This document shows positions 8,943 through 19,483 of a stretch of 64,000 nt of DNA, one piece after another. The stretch lies in contig NZ_CANMUW010000002.1 of NCBI RefSeq assembly GCF_947501225.1, positions 186,001-250,000 on the forward strand. The letters are read 5' to 3'. The translations under genes and the position numbers were made by a program. Under the pieces are notes generated by a model. It was not told where the DNA came from. It made no database searches and saw nothing but the letters and a program-made list of their open reading frames with translations. Position 1 is the first letter of the stretch. Each line of letters begins with the position of its first letter. This DNA comes from an uncultured Shewanella sp. GTDB lineage: Bacteria > Pseudomonadota > Gammaproteobacteria > Enterobacterales > Shewanellaceae.

Positions 8943-9754
8943 AGATTAAGGTTTAAAGAGTGCCTGATTGAATCTGTAAAGGGGGCCCGCTCAAACTTGA
9001 TCTCATCGATCCGATTGATATCGACGATGCCAAACAGGCTGTTAGTAATAAAAGCATGCCTGCAGCGGCTCAATTGGCTATATGTTACCTCACCGACATG
9101 CAGATCAAACCCCAGCTCAATGAGCGCGTAGATAACCTGCTCTCTCATCATGCCTGCCACACCGGCCATCGAGATGTCCGGTGTGAAAACACAGTGTTCA
9201 CCGACCAGAAACAGGTTAGCCATGGATGACTCGATAACAGTGTGCTTTCTGTCCATCACCAACCAATCATCGAAACCTACGGGCAGTTGCTTCGACTTTA
9301 TTAATACCTGTTCGAGACGATTAAGGTGTTTTATTCCGGCGAGCAGAGGTTGCCCGGCAAGCATTACCTCACTGGTTTTTAACGATATCCCCTCAGTTTG
9401 CCATCGGCCGTAGTGGCCGGGTATGGTAGACAGGGAGAGAACTTCGGTAACCGAAGCCTGCTCAGGCGCAGTGTAGCCGCGCCCGCCCACGCCACGTGTC
9501 AGTATCAACTTCAAGCAGCCATCAACATGGGTAGTGGCCAGTTGTTTAATAAGGGTAATAAGTGCATCACCGGCACACCAGTCTAGTCCTAATCGTCTGG
9601 CACCCTGGGTAAGCCTCTGCAGGTGGGCGGTTAGAAACTGAAGCTCACCGCCACTGAAACGCATGGTCGCAAACAGCCCATCACCGTAGGCCAGCCCACG
9701 ATCCAGCGGACTTACCTGACTCGCCAGCTCTCCATCGACCCAGACCTGATTCAT
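8939..9754 (-). CDS. pabC: Aminodeoxychorismate lyase
   Basis: 271 residues of the fold-type IV PLP family. It converts 4-amino-4-deoxychorismate to p-aminobenzoate and pyruvate in folate synthesis. The PLP lysine is Lys142 in AGIKHLNRLEQ, and N-terminal LDRGLAYGDGLF and RGVGGRGY match the family. It heads the operon. Unlike in E. coli, no acpP-fabF precedes it here; udk and mrp lie upstream after a 255-base gap, so it probably has its own promoter. Confidence 0.93.
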   Translation of the reverse strand: MNQVWVDGELASQVSPLDRGLAYGDGLFATMRFSGGELQFLTAHLQRLTQGARRLGLDWCAGDALITLIKQLATTHVDGCLKLILTRGVGGRGYTAPEQASVTEVLSLSTIPGHYGRWQTEGISLKTSEVMLAGQPLLAGIKHLNRLEQVLIKSKQLPVGFDDWLVMDRKHTVIESSMANLFLVGEHCVFTPDISMAGVAGMMREQVIYALIELGFDLHVGEVTYSQLSRCRHAFITNSLFGIVDINRIDEIKFERAPFTDSIRHSLNLNL

Positions 9755-10009
9755 CCCAATACAGCCCTGTTTTTGACGAAAACAATAGCCACTCGCTTAC
9801 TCCCTTTTAAACCCATACCCGCCAAAGCCCCTAGCTTTGATTATTTGCTTGTTACCGGAACGAAAATCGAATCAAGATTCAGACTCGTCCTCTATGGCCA
9901 AACGACTTTAATATGCACATCTAAAGAACGTTAGTCACCCAAAAGTTAACCGCATCTTCGCCATCCATGGCGGTCCGACTCAATAGCTTGGATATTGGTA
10001 TATAGTGTA

Positions 10010-10645
10010 TTATTTAGCTAACAGATGTTGAATTCTCGTCTTAAGAATATCCGTGGCGATACGGTTCTTACCACCGCGGGGCACAATGATATCCGCGTAC
10101 TGTTTAGATGGCTCGATAAATTGCAGGAACATAGGACGAACCGTCTCTGTGTACTGCGACATCACAGACTCCATGGTGCGGCCACGCTCGGCTACATCGC
10201 GGGAAAGACGGCGCATGAAACAGATATCCAGCGGCGTATCCATAAAGACACTCGCATCCATGGTATCTCTGAGCACAGGATCGGTCAGCAGCAAGATCCC
10301 CTCTAAGATAATCACCTTCTTAGGCGTCATCTTAATGGTCTCTTCCATACGAGTATGTTCGCTATAGCTATAGGTCGGGATCTCTACGGCTTCACCCGAC
10401 TTAAGCGCCGATAGATGACTACATAAAAGCTCATGATCGAGTGCCTTAGGATGATCGTAGTTAGTCAGTACACGCTGCTCCATAGACAGGTGGCCTTGAT
10501 CTCTGTAATACGCATCTTCTGCGATAACACCGATCTGATCGGTACCCAGATCACGACACAACTCTTCGTATATGGTTTTTGCGATTAAACTTTTTCCCGA
10601 GGCAGACGCCCCCGCGATACCGATAATGACACACTGAGAATTCAT
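10010..10645 (-). CDS. udk: Uridine kinase
   Basis: 211 residues, the normal size for bacterial uridine-cytidine kinase, which phosphorylates uridine and cytidine with GTP or ATP in pyrimidine salvage. The P-loop [11 protein letters not shown] is at 9-19. [22 protein letters not shown] and the EGILLL motif follow, with the lid region [12 protein letters not shown] further on. It lies 12 bases after mrp on the same strand, so the two are almost certainly cotranscribed. Confidence 0.95.
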   Translation of the reverse strand: MNSQCVIIGIAGASASGKSLIAKTIYEELCRDLGTDQIGVIAEDAYYRDQGHLSMEQRVLTNYDHPKALDHELLCSHLSALKSGEAVEIPTYSYSEHTRMEETIKMTPKKVIILEGILLLTDPVLRDTMDASVFMDTPLDICFMRRLSRDVAERGRTMESVMSQYTETVRPMFLQFIEPSKQYADIIVPRGGKNRIATDILKTRIQHLLAK

Positions 10646-10657
10646 GCTGATAAAACC

Positions 10658-11773
10658 TTATTCGTCATCTGAAATACTGATTGAAACACTGGATTGAACT
10701 TTAGTAAGCGCGAGCTGAGCCCCCACTTTTCTGGCAATTTCTCGATACAGAGCCGCCACTTCACCATCTGGATCGGCTACAACCGTCGGCGCCCCCTTAT
10801 CTACATCTTCACGTATGTTGAGTTTAAGAGGCAGCTCTCCCAGAAGCGGAACCTGATAACGCTCTGCCATCTTACTGCCACCATGACTACCGAATGGATG
10901 CTCTTTATGACCGCATTCGCTACACATATGGAAGCTCATGTTCTCGACGATCCCCAGCACAGGAATATTCACTTTACGGAACATGCTGATCCCCTTCTTG
11001 GCATCGGCAAGGGCGATATCCTGAGGAGTCGTGACCACTACCGCACCCGTTACAGGTACTTTTTGCGATAAGGTAAGTTGAATATCACCGGTTCCCGGTG
11101 GCATATCGATAACCAAGTAATCGAGCTCTGGCCACTGAGTCTCATTTAACAGCTGGGCTAAAGCCCCCGCCGCCATAGGACCACGCCAAACCGCGGCTTC
11201 GTCATCACTCAACATAAAACCGATAGACTGAGCCGTGATTCCGTGAGCTGTCGCTGCGGTCATCATCTTACCATCGGGCGAAACAGGCTTGAACTCTGTC
11301 ACACCCAGCATTAACGGAATCGAGGGACCATAGATGTCGGCATCTAAGATCCCCACTTTTGCACCTTCAGCGGCTAAGGCCAGTGCCAGGTTGACTGCGG
11401 TTGTAGATTTACCCACGCCACCTTTACCCGAGGCGACGGCAATCACCTGCTTTACATTCTCAATCGGCTCAACACCTCCAATGGCGGAGATGGCCGCGGG
11501 CTGGAAGTCGATTTCACACTCCACTTCGTCGATCGCGTCGAGTACAGCAAGCTTTTTGGTTATCGCCATGACAGTATCACGATACTGAGTCATGCAAGGG
11601 TATGGATAACACAGACCCAGCTGTAAACGTTTACCATCCATCGATAACTTATTTACGCAGCCTGCGCTGACTAATCCTTGCGCTAAATACGGATCTTGAT
11701 ACGCATCCAAGATGGCCAAAACAGGCCCTAGAAGATCGTCGTTGAGACGGTAATTCTGAGAAGCTGAAGACAA
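10658..11773 (-). CDS. mrp: Iron-sulfur cluster carrier ATPase Mrp/ApbC
   Basis: 371 residues. An N-terminal MIP18-like domain (about 1-100) precedes a ParA/MinD-type ATPase with a deviant Walker A (SGKGGVGKSTT, 115-125). The cluster-binding CxxC (MCSECG) lies near the C-terminal third. Mrp binds and transfers 4Fe-4S clusters to apoproteins in the cytosol. No ATG fits the N-terminus: translation seems to start at TTG 11773 behind a GGGGG stretch. It is divergent from metG across 161 bases, the order seen in E. coli, and is followed by udk. Confidence 0.92.
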   Translation of the reverse strand: MSSASQNYRLNDDLLGPVLAILDAYQDPYLAQGLVSAGCVNKLSMDGKRLQLGLCYPYPCMTQYRDTVMAITKKLAVLDAIDEVECEIDFQPAAISAIGGVEPIENVKQVIAVASGKGGVGKSTTAVNLALALAAEGAKVGILDADIYGPSIPLMLGVTEFKPVSPDGKMMTAATAHGITAQSIGFMLSDDEAAVWRGPMAAGALAQLLNETQWPELDYLVIDMPPGTGDIQLTLSQKVPVTGAVVVTTPQDIALADAKKGISMFRKVNIPVLGIVENMSFHMCSECGHKEHPFGSHGGSKMAERYQVPLLGELPLKLNIREDVDKGAPTVVADPDGEVAALYREIARKVGAQLALTKVQSSVSISISDDE

Positions 11774-11934
11774 AAGTGCTACCCCCTATAAAAAATTTGA
11801 TCAAGTGTACCAGAAAATGAGCTAAACATTCGTGTAGATTTAACTCACTTAAATCACCTTTTGATGAAAGTCTTGTTAGGATCGGTTAGTATCTATGCCA
11901 TTCTTTTTGGGCTCCTTACTGATTTTGAGACAAG

Positions 11935-14001
11935 ATGGCAAATTCACAACGTAAAATTCTGGTGACAAGCGCACTCCCATACGCCAATGGACCTATCCAC
12001 TTAGGCCATATGCTGGAGTATATTCAAACCGATATCTGGTCACGATTCCAAAAGCTTCGTGGGCATGAATGTCACTATATCTGTGCAGATGATGCCCATG
12101 GCACGCCTATCATGCTTAAGGCTCAGCAGCTGGGTATTGAACCGGAAGAGATGATAGCTCAAGTCAATAAAGAGCATCAGCAGGACTTTGCCGACTTCAA
12201 TATCAAGTTCGACAACTTCCACAGCACTCACAGTGAAGAGAACCGTGAGTTGTCCAGTGACATCTACATCAAGTTGCGTGAAGCCGGCTACATTAAAACC
12301 AAGACCATCTCTCAGCTGTTCGATCCTGAAAAATCGATGTTCCTGCCTGATCGCTTCGTTAAAGGCACCTGCCCTAAGTGTAAGTCAGAAGATCAATACG
12401 GTGATAACTGCGATAACTGTGGCGCGACATACAGCCCTACAGATCTGATAAATCCAAAATCAGCCGTCTCGGGTGCCACGCCCGTGATGAAAGAGTCTGA
12501 ACACTTTTTCTTCGACCTGCCGGCCTTTGAAGGCATGCTTAGTGAGTGGACCCGCTCGGGTGCGATTCAGGATGAGATCGCAAATAAACTTGGTGAGTGG
12601 TTCGAACAGGGTCTGCAGCAGTGGGACATCAGCCGCGATGCGCCATATTTTGGCTTCGAGATCCCTGACGCGCCGGGTAAGTACTTTTATGTATGGCTGG
12701 ATGCGCCTATCGGCTACATGGGTTCATTCAAAAACTTATGTGACAGACGCGAAGACCTTAATTTCGATGACTTCTGGTCCAAGGACTCAACGGCTGAAGT
12801 TTATCACTTCATCGGTAAAGATATCGTTAACTTCCACAGCCTGTTCTGGCCAGCGATGCTAGAGGGCGCGGGTTACCGTAAGCCAAACAGTGTCTTCGCC
12901 CACGGTTATGTGACCGTCAACGGCGCCAAGATGTCTAAGTCCAAAGGCACCTTTATCAAGGCCCGTACCTACCTGGATAACTTAGATCCAGAGTACCTGC
13001 GCTATTACTATGCCGCTAAACTCAGCAGCCGTATTGACGATCTCGACCTGAATCTGGAAGATTTTGCCCAACGTGTGAACTCTGACCTAGTAGGTAAACT
13101 GGTTAACCTGGCCTCACGTACCGCTGGCTTTATCAGCAAGCGTTTCGATGGCAAACTGGCAAAAATTGCCGATACCACTCTTGAAGAGACCTTCCTGGCA
13201 AAACAGGAGGTCATTGCCGACTTCTATGAAAACCGTGAATTTGGTAAGGCGATGCGTGAGATCATGGCTTTGGCCGATATCGCCAATGCCTATGTTGCCG
13301 ACGCCGCGCCATGGCAGTTAATCAAGCAGGAAGAGAAACAAGATGAAGCCCATCAGGTGTGCAGTAATGCACTGAACCTGTTCCGCATCCTAGTGACTTA
13401 CCTTCAGCCGGTACTGCCTAAGCTTGCCGAGAATGTCGAAGCCTTCCTGCAGTTCCCGCTCACCTGGGATAACCTGAGTGCCGATCTTGCGGGCCATGAG
13501 ATAGCTAAGTTCAAGGCCTTGATGCAACGCGTCGATATGAAAAACATCGAAGCTATCATCGATGCCTCGAAAGAGAGCCTGCAAACCGGTGGTGAATCAG
13601 CAGCCAAAGAGAAGAAGGCTGAAACAGAAACCGCATCCGAAAGCCGCAGCCCACTGGAAAGCGATCCTATCTCGGATGAGATAAGCTTCGATGATTTCGT
13701 TAAGCTGGATCTTCGTATCGCCCGTATAGCTAAGGCCGAGCATGTACCGGAAGCCACCAAGTTGCTGAAGCTGCAGTTAGACTTAGGCGGTGAGACCAAG
13801 CAGGTCTTTGCCGGCATCAAGTCAGCCTATGCGCCGGAAGATCTGGAAGGCAAACTCACCGTGATGGTGGCCAACCTTGCACCACGTAAGATGCGCTTCG
13901 GCATGTCAGAGGGCATGGTGTTAGCCGCAGGTCCGGGTAACAAAGATCTCTGGATACTCGAGCCTCACGAGGGCGCACAACCTGGCATGCGAGTTAAGTA
14001 A
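11935..14001 (+). CDS. metG: Methionyl-tRNA synthetase
   Basis: 688 residues (E. coli 677). It charges tRNA-Met and initiator tRNA. The class I signatures are HLGH (22-25, a HIGH variant) and KMSKS (332-336). The zinc knuckle has Cys146, 149, 159 and 162. The last 110 residues, after a charged Ala/Glu/Lys linker, form the EMAPII-like tRNA-binding and dimerisation domain ([14 protein letters not shown]). It is divergent from mrp and ends in a strong terminator shared with the convergent creA-like gene. Confidence 0.97.
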   Translation: MANSQRKILVTSALPYANGPIHLGHMLEYIQTDIWSRFQKLRGHECHYICADDAHGTPIMLKAQQLGIEPEEMIAQVNKEHQQDFADFNIKFDNFHSTHSEENRELSSDIYIKLREAGYIKTKTISQLFDPEKSMFLPDRFVKGTCPKCKSEDQYGDNCDNCGATYSPTDLINPKSAVSGATPVMKESEHFFFDLPAFEGMLSEWTRSGAIQDEIANKLGEWFEQGLQQWDISRDAPYFGFEIPDAPGKYFYVWLDAPIGYMGSFKNLCDRREDLNFDDFWSKDSTAEVYHFIGKDIVNFHSLFWPAMLEGAGYRKPNSVFAHGYVTVNGAKMSKSKGTFIKARTYLDNLDPEYLRYYYAAKLSSRIDDLDLNLEDFAQRVNSDLVGKLVNLASRTAGFISKRFDGKLAKIADTTLEETFLAKQEVIADFYENREFGKAMREIMALADIANAYVADAAPWQLIKQEEKQDEAHQVCSNALNLFRILVTYLQPVLPKLAENVEAFLQFPLTWDNLSADLAGHEIAKFKALMQRVDMKNIEAIIDASKESLQTGGESAAKEKKAETETASESRSPLESDPISDEISFDDFVKLDLRIARIAKAEHVPEATKLLKLQLDLGGETKQVFAGIKSAYAPEDLEGKLTVMVANLAPRKMRFGMSEGMVLAAGPGNKDLWILEPHEGAQPGMRVK

Positions 14002-14042
14002 CCGCTGTGGCTAATCCGCTATGAGGATTCGTTAAATATAAG

Positions 14043-14070
14043 AAAGGGCCGCATTAAGCGGCCCTTTTTT
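14043..14070. terminator. Bidirectional terminator between metG and the creA-like gene
   Basis: AAAGGGCCGC pairs with GCGGCCCTTT around a five-base loop, with T-tracts on both strands. It serves metG on the plus strand and the convergent lipoprotein gene on the minus strand. Confidence 0.92.
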
Positions 14071-14107
14071 ACTCTCTGTGCCCTGCTGAAACAGCATTCG
14101 GGCTCAA

Positions 14108-14608
14108 TTACAGCCCCTCAGCCTTCTCTATCGGCACACCTGATTCTACCCAGGCATCCGTGCCATAGAGCGGCACGGTCGACAGCGCATGTTTATGACT
14201 GCCCTCGGTCTCTTTTGTCGAATAGGAGAGGTAGAGTAAGGTTTGATTGTCAGCATCGTAGATGCGACGCACTTTCAGCGTCTTAAACAAGATACTCAGC
14301 GACTGTTTAAAGACTATCTCACCATTCTTGCTCCTGTCGATATTGGCGATATCCTTCGCCGTGATTGGCCCCGTCTGCCGGCAGGATATACTCATGTCTG
14401 AGGGATCGGCCAGACTCAGATTGGCTTCTACCCGGCTGATATGGCAAGTTACGCCGGCTATCTTAGGATCCTGTCTGGCATCGATAATCACATCTTTAGT
14501 GGTAAACAGGCCCAGACTCACTTTGCCTACATCGTCGCCACAGGCACTCAGCCCTCCCAGCAAAATGGCTGCAGCGGTTAATCTTGTGAACGTCGTCAAT
14601 AGTTTCAT
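14108..14608 (-). CDS. creA: CreA family lipoprotein
   Basis: About 166 residues from ATG 14608, which has AAGGA at proper spacing. The signal peptide ends in a lipobox (GLSAC), so the mature protein should be lipid-anchored, whereas E. coli CreA is not. The body follows the CreA pattern: VGKVSLGLFTTKDVIIDA, DPKIAGVTCHISR, ISCRQTGPI, FKTLKVRRIYD, LSYSTKETEGSHKHALSTVP. CreA proteins are periplasmic, of unknown function, named for linkage to the creBCD sensor system, which is absent here. It lies 120 bases after yegD and may be cotranscribed with it. Confidence 0.82.
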   Translation of the reverse strand: MKLLTTFTRLTAAAILLGGLSACGDDVGKVSLGLFTTKDVIIDARQDPKIAGVTCHISRVEANLSLADPSDMSISCRQTGPITAKDIANIDRSKNGEIVFKQSLSILFKTLKVRRIYDADNQTLLYLSYSTKETEGSHKHALSTVPLYGTDAWVESGVPIEKAEGL

Positions 14609-14728
14609 CATCTCTTCCTTAAACATCAAAACTGCATTCCAGCGGATCTCAAAGCCTGATTTAGCCAGGTTCCGCTCGAGGCCAAGCTTTTTAACCTTAT
14701 TAGCCAAACAGTTAAACCACCTAATAGC

Positions 14729-16102
14729 TTAACTGAAAACTTTCTGCGCCCAACGTGTTAAACCTGCGGTTACACTACCAAAATGATCGCCTACAACGAT
14801 AGGTATTTCGGGGTACATTCCGGCGATCTTGTCATAGATAGCCGGACTCCTCGCCGTACCGCCGGTCACATAGATCACATCCGGCTCAACACCCGCTGTC
14901 GCCAGCGCTTGCTGCATCAGGGCTTCAATTTTTGCGCTCGGTGCAGTTACGGCATCGGCGAACAGCTCCCGGCTCACATCGGCGCTGAGCTCGGAGCAGA
15001 TATAGCCGAGCTGCATGGTGACAGCTTCATTATCTGAGAGCGCTATCTTCGCCTGCTCTGCACTGCGTACGATTCTATAACCCAGCTGATCTTGCTGAAC
15101 CTTGAGTAATCTGGATAACAACTCAGGTCTTTTGGCGTCTTTGATCAACTCCTCGATCATCTTACGGGAGCTCAGAGATGAAAAGTCACGCTGGGCACTG
15201 ATATCGTTGACGGCCACCGCATTCCAAAATGGTTTACTGGGCACCGGCAAGCCATTGACCATATGACAGCCTAACCCCATGTGAGCCATGAAAGCCTTCA
15301 TCGACAATGCGATATCCAGATCGTTGCCACCGACTCTTTGACCGCTGTGACCGAGAAAGTCACCGCTTCTGTCCTTGGTACCAATATGTGAAGGCCCCAT
15401 CTTAACGACCGAGCAATCTGTGGTACCACCGCCGACATCGACGACCAATACGACTTTGTCATCATCTAAACCGGCTTCAAAGTCCATTCCCGCCGCTAAG
15501 GGCTCAAACAGAAAGTCAACATCGGTGAACCCGGCTCTTTTAGCCGCCAGGCGTAAAATGGCTTCAGCCTGTTTATTACTCTCTTCACCACCGATCCCCT
15601 GAAAATTCACCGGCCTGCCGATGACAGCATGGGTGATTGAGTTTGCGCTGTTTATGCCCTGCTTTGACTCGGCGACCTGTTTTATATGCTGCATCATCAT
15701 AGTGACAATATCTTCAAACAGGGCCACCTGATCTGTCCTCAGGCCGGTGGCACCCAGGAAAGATTTTGGCGAACGGACATAGAAACCCTCTTCCGGCATA
15801 TCCAGGTAGGCCTTAACAGCCTGTTCTCCGACAAAAACAGCCTGCTCATCAGCATCTAAATCTAACTCGCGCCTGGCAAGGCGCGCACGACTCAATTGAG
15901 CAGAACGGGCTCTGGCGTAATCGGCTTTAAGATGGGTGGGCAGCTGCCGATAAACAGCTTCGGCAATAAGCTCTCTATCGAGCGCATAAAGCGTAGAGGG
16001 CAGATAGTCAGAGTCCGCTGACAGAGGCAGCAATCTTGTACCTTCCCCTTCCATAACACCTACGGCACAGTTTGCACTGCCATAATCAAAACCAACAAAC
16101 AT
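14729..16102 (-). CDS. yegD: YegD, Hsp70-family chaperone-like protein
   Basis: 457 residues (E. coli YegD 450). It is an actin-fold Hsp70 relative with only a short region beyond the nucleotide-binding core. Visible ATPase motifs are FVGFDYGSANCAVG (phosphate 1), VLVVDVGGGTTDCSVV (phosphate 2) and YVTGGTARSPAIY (adenosine). The substrate-binding beta domain of DnaK is missing, as in the family. Cellular clients are unknown. The start is supported by GAGGCGAGTGA before ATG 16102. Confidence 0.9.
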   Translation of the reverse strand: MFVGFDYGSANCAVGVMEGEGTRLLPLSADSDYLPSTLYALDRELIAEAVYRQLPTHLKADYARARSAQLSRARLARRELDLDADEQAVFVGEQAVKAYLDMPEEGFYVRSPKSFLGATGLRTDQVALFEDIVTMMMQHIKQVAESKQGINSANSITHAVIGRPVNFQGIGGEESNKQAEAILRLAAKRAGFTDVDFLFEPLAAGMDFEAGLDDDKVVLVVDVGGGTTDCSVVKMGPSHIGTKDRSGDFLGHSGQRVGGNDLDIALSMKAFMAHMGLGCHMVNGLPVPSKPFWNAVAVNDISAQRDFSSLSSRKMIEELIKDAKRPELLSRLLKVQQDQLGYRIVRSAEQAKIALSDNEAVTMQLGYICSELSADVSRELFADAVTAPSAKIEALMQQALATAGVEPDVIYVTGGTARSPAIYDKIAGMYPEIPIVVGDHFGSVTAGLTRWAQKVFS

Positions 16103-16330
16103 TCACTCGCCTCAAAGGTAAAAGCTACAAATAAAAAAGCCGTGAAAAATAACACACTATGGCGGGAGTACAAAGGGGGAAAACACCATTTCATGGCAAA
16201 AGTTAACGCTATCGCCATGATCCGGCCACATTCACCGAAGACCGTAGTATACAGGCCATTCTTTTCGAGCAGTTATTAATAGAGGACGGCGCTCAGACGC
16301 CACAAATGACGAATGAGAACAGGTATGAAA

Positions 16331-16355
16331 CCGGGCAGCAGACTCTGCTGCCCGG
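16331..16355 (-). terminator. Long perfect hairpin after the YbaK-like gene
   Basis: A 12-bp perfect inverted repeat (CCGGGCAGCAGA / TCTGCTGCCCGG) with a single central base, 8 bases past the minus-strand stop codon. The minus-strand tail is only TTTCAT, so it is a terminator with a weak U-tract or a 3'-end stabiliser. Confidence 0.65.
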
Positions 16356-16363
16356 TGTTGCAG

Positions 16364-16873
16364 TTAAGCAATTTCGCTGTCGCCAAACTCGGGAGCGCCA
16401 ATCTCAGCGCCTCCGATATCGGCCAACAATGTGCCCGACAGAAGGGGGCTATATTGCTGATGATTGATCTCTATCAGGTGGCAGTGGTCTCCGGCTTCCA
16501 AGTACACCTTCTCTTCATCGAAGAGTCGCTTATCCAGCATCATCTTCAATCCATAGGCCTCTGCAAGCCCTGGGATCGCCCCCTGCTCACAATCGGTAAA
16601 CTGAGTCGAGATCTCAGCTTCATCAGCCAGGTGATAAGCTTCCCCCATCTCTTCGCTGAGTTTTAACACCGACAATCTTCTACCCGAACCGACGCCGGCC
16701 ATCAGGTAATCACCATCGTTATTCACCAATAACACGGCTTTCACCACCTGAGAGCTAGGTAGATGCGCCGATGCCGATGAGTCCAGAGAGGCTAAAGTCT
16801 TACGGTGTTTTATCAGGGAATATTTAACTTTATGCTCATTGAGAAATGATTCCAGCGTCACTGCTATAGCCAT
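16364..16873 (-). CDS. YbaK/EbsC-type aminoacyl-tRNA deacylase
   Basis: 169 residues of the YbaK/ProRS-INS editing fold. These free-standing enzymes hydrolyse mischarged tRNAs such as Cys- or Ala-tRNA-Pro. The conserved catalytic-region lysine is in SSQVVKAVLL, and GSGRRLSVLKLSEEMG plus CEQGAIPGLAEAYG match the family. The specific mischarged substrate cannot be assigned from sequence alone. ATG 16873 has a strong AGGAGGT ribosome site. The acidic C-terminal extension past LLADIGG is unusual. It stands alone between yegD and nfeD. Confidence 0.83.
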   Translation of the reverse strand: MAIAVTLESFLNEHKVKYSLIKHRKTLASLDSSASAHLPSSQVVKAVLLVNNDGDYLMAGVGSGRRLSVLKLSEEMGEAYHLADEAEISTQFTDCEQGAIPGLAEAYGLKMMLDKRLFDEEKVYLEAGDHCHLIEINHQQYSPLLSGTLLADIGGAEIGAPEFGDSEIA

Positions 16874-17062
16874 GATAAATACCTCCTGTCGGTCACCATT
16901 TCTACGTGAAACGTTACTAGCCTAATTATAGCCAAGGCTGAGCAAACATCGCATTCAGAGGGACAAATTATCCCTCAGTCTCTCTCAGATATCCCCGCAG
17001 CTCTTTGGAAAAACAACAGATATTTATACGAGGTGGTCGTATATCGCCTAAACTAAAAGATA

Positions 17063-18577
17063 ATGCCATCGAAGAGTCCTCTTATGTGTGCATCTACTTA
17101 TAAGTTATCGGCTTTCGGGTTAACGCCCCTCAGGCTGATCACGCTTTTACTTCCCCTTTTTTTCCTGGCTTATGTACAGGCTCAACCAGACTCGGCTGAA
17201 AAAGCCTCCGAACTCACCGACTCCCATGCCGTGCCGGTTTTAAGTATCAAGGGGGCCATCGGCCCTGCAGTGAGTGACTACCTGATCACCGAGATCAGAT
17301 CGGCAAATCGTGACTCTGAGCCACTGCTTATCATAGTTATCGACACACCGGGCGGCCTGGTATCCAGCCTGCGCGATATCAACCAGGTCATTCTCAATTC
17401 AGACGTCCCCATCGCCTGTCTGGTACACCCTCCCGGAGCACGCGCGGCCAGCGCCGGGACCTATATTCTCTATGCCTGTCACATAGCGGCCATGTCGTCG
17501 GCAACAACATTGGGCGCGGCGACTCCGGTCAGTATCGGCGGTCCCACCGCCCCCCCCTCTCCCACAGGCAAAGACAGTAAAGAGGACAAAGAACAAGACA
17601 AGTCAGGGGCCAAGTCGGCGATGGAGAAAAAAGTACTCAACGACTCAATCGCATATATTCGCTCGCTGGCACAACTACGTGGCCGCAATGAAGAGTGGGC
17701 AGAGTTAGCCGTAAGGGAAGCGGCTACCCTGACCGCCAAGGAGGCGCTTGAAAAAAATGTGATCACCCTGATGGCCGACTCCCCTCAGGATCTTGTAAAG
17801 AGACTCGATGGCTACGAGGTGAAGGTCAAAGACCAGTCACGCACCCTGGCCTTAAAACAAGCAAGGCTTAAGCCTGTCGCCCCGGACTGGCGCAATGAAT
17901 TTATATCCACCATCACTAACCCCAATATCGCCTATATTCTGATGATCATCGGCATCTATGGCATATTACTCGAGTTTTATAGCCCGGGAATTGGTGTTGC
18001 CGGTGTCACAGGTGCTATCTCATTAGTTATCGCTCTCTATGCATTTCAGCTCCTGCCTATTAACTACGCAGGTCTGGCGCTACTGCTGCTGGGAATCGGT
18101 CTGCTTGTCACCGAAGCCATGATACCCAGCTTTGGCATTTTCGGCGTAGGCGGGATCATCGCCTTTACCGTGGGCTCCATATTCCTTATCGATACCAAGG
18201 AAACTCAATTTCAAATATCTATTCCTGTCATCGCCGCCGTCACCTCTGTCAGTGTGGTCTTCTTCCTCTTCGTATTGGGCTTTTTGTGGCGTTCACGGAA
18301 AAGCCGAATTGTCAGTGGTCAGGAAGCAATCATCGGAGGTGAGGCTGAGGTGCTCGACGACTTCGATACACAGGGTTATGTGATGTTCGGTGGCGAGCGT
18401 TGGGCAGCTAAAACCGATACTCATCTTCATAAAGGTCAACGTGTCACCGTAGATGGTATTAAAGAGTTAACTCTTATTTTAAAAGCAACCAAGGACAAGA
18501 CTCAGGACGAAAAGCAACCGGACGTTGAGGATTGTTCAAACAACAAGGAGCCTGACAATGGATCCCATTCTTCATAA
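17063..18577 (+). CDS. nfeD: NfeD-family membrane-bound serine protease (ClpP-class domain)
   Basis: 504 residues, the long form of NfeD. A signal-anchor (about 20-40) precedes a ClpP-type periplasmic protease domain with nucleophile Ser130 in ARAASAGTY and a candidate general-base lysine in the EKKVLND segment. Four to five membrane helices follow, then a cytoplasmic OB-fold (about 430-480). A hydrophilic linker rich in Lys, Glu and Asp interrupts the protease part. Archaeal homologues cleave stomatin C-termini, and the next gene is a stomatin-like protein whose start overlaps this stop codon. The start is uncertain: ATG 17063 has a poor ribosome site, ATG 17084 has GAAGAG before it. Confidence 0.87.
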   Translation: MPSKSPLMCASTYKLSAFGLTPLRLITLLLPLFFLAYVQAQPDSAEKASELTDSHAVPVLSIKGAIGPAVSDYLITEIRSANRDSEPLLIIVIDTPGGLVSSLRDINQVILNSDVPIACLVHPPGARAASAGTYILYACHIAAMSSATTLGAATPVSIGGPTAPPSPTGKDSKEDKEQDKSGAKSAMEKKVLNDSIAYIRSLAQLRGRNEEWAELAVREAATLTAKEALEKNVITLMADSPQDLVKRLDGYEVKVKDQSRTLALKQARLKPVAPDWRNEFISTITNPNIAYILMIIGIYGILLEFYSPGIGVAGVTGAISLVIALYAFQLLPINYAGLALLLLGIGLLVTEAMIPSFGIFGVGGIIAFTVGSIFLIDTKETQFQISIPVIAAVTSVSVVFFLFVLGFLWRSRKSRIVSGQEAIIGGEAEVLDDFDTQGYVMFGGERWAAKTDTHLHKGQRVTVDGIKELTLILKATKDKTQDEKQPDVEDCSNNKEPDNGSHSS

Positions 18578-19358
18578 TGGCGCTATGTTCAGTCTTGCGG
18601 TCGTATTTCTGGTCGTCGCACTGCTATTGAGCGCATTCAGAATTTTACGAGAATATGAGCGAGGCGTGATCTTTCTGCTCGGACGCTTTTACAAGGTGAA
18701 AGGGCCTGGCCTTATCATCGTCATCCCCATCATTCAACAGATGGTCAGAGTCGATCTGCGTACTGTTGTCATGGATGTGCCGACTCAAGATGTGATCAGC
18801 CGCGACAATGTATCTGTCAAGGTAAATGCTGTGATCTACTTTCGGGTGATCGATGCTCAAAAAGCCATCATCAATGTTGAAGATTACTTCCAGGCGACGT
18901 CGCAACTGGCTCAAACGACACTTCGTTCGGTACTCGGACAACACGAGCTCGATGAGATGCTGGCCAACAGGGAGATGCTCAATACTGACATTCAGAGCAT
19001 ACTGGACTCTCGCACCGATGGCTGGGGAATTAAAGTATCTAATGTTGAAATAAAACATGTAGATCTGAACGAAACCATGGTGAGAGCTATAGCCAGACAA
19101 GCCGAAGCCGAACGTACCCGTAGGGCCAAGGTTATTCATGCATCCGGTGAGATGGAAGCGTCGGCCAAATTGGTTGAAGCCGCCGGTAAACTCGCTATGG
19201 AACCTAATGCGATTCTGCTGAGATATCTGCAAACTCTGACCGAGATAGCCGGTGAGAAAAACTCCACTATCCTGTTCCCGTTACCCATGGAGTTACTCAA
19301 CGGTGTGCTGAATCAGGTAAAGGATGAGACCTCAAAAACAACGGGTAAACAGGGCTGA
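18558..19358 (+). CDS. Slipin (stomatin-like SPFH/Band 7 protein)
   Basis: About 266 residues. One N-terminal membrane helix (about 8-28) precedes an SPFH domain starting [21 protein letters not shown], followed by a coiled-coil rich in Ala/Glu/Arg ([19 protein letters not shown]) and [11 protein letters not shown]. These proteins form large membrane rings or scaffolds. ATG 18558 has AAGGAG eight bases upstream and overlaps the end of nfeD by 20 bases, so the two are translationally linked. NfeD/slipin pairs are conserved across prokaryotes and probably act together in membrane quality control; that role is inference. Confidence 0.9.
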   Translation: MDPILHNGAMFSLAVVFLVVALLLSAFRILREYERGVIFLLGRFYKVKGPGLIIVIPIIQQMVRVDLRTVVMDVPTQDVISRDNVSVKVNAVIYFRVIDAQKAIINVEDYFQATSQLAQTTLRSVLGQHELDEMLANREMLNTDIQSILDSRTDGWGIKVSNVEIKHVDLNETMVRAIARQAEAERTRRAKVIHASGEMEASAKLVEAAGKLAMEPNAILLRYLQTLTEIAGEKNSTILFPLPMELLNGVLNQVKDETSKTTGKQG

Positions 19359-19381
19359 AAGTAAGGTACTGCCAACAATAA

Positions 19382-19408
19382 AAAAGCCGTCTATCACAGA
19401 CGGCTTTT
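19382..19408. terminator. Bidirectional terminator between slipin and trhO
   Basis: AAAAGCCGTCT / AGACGGCTTTT (11 bp) with a five-base loop. The minus-strand side has six T and best suits trhO; the plus side has four T for the slipin gene. Confidence 0.88.
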
Positions 19409-19483
19409 GGATCTCTTTAATCAACGTGAGCCATCGCCCGATGCAGCGTAACGTTTCACGTTATCCCTGAGTGTAGGCGATGC

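Noticed and set aside
16903..16918. Half-match to a parS (ParB) site, with a similar sequence near 19449-19463
   Set aside because: The 14-base core has several mismatches, and the second copy shares only one arm; not a convincing parS.
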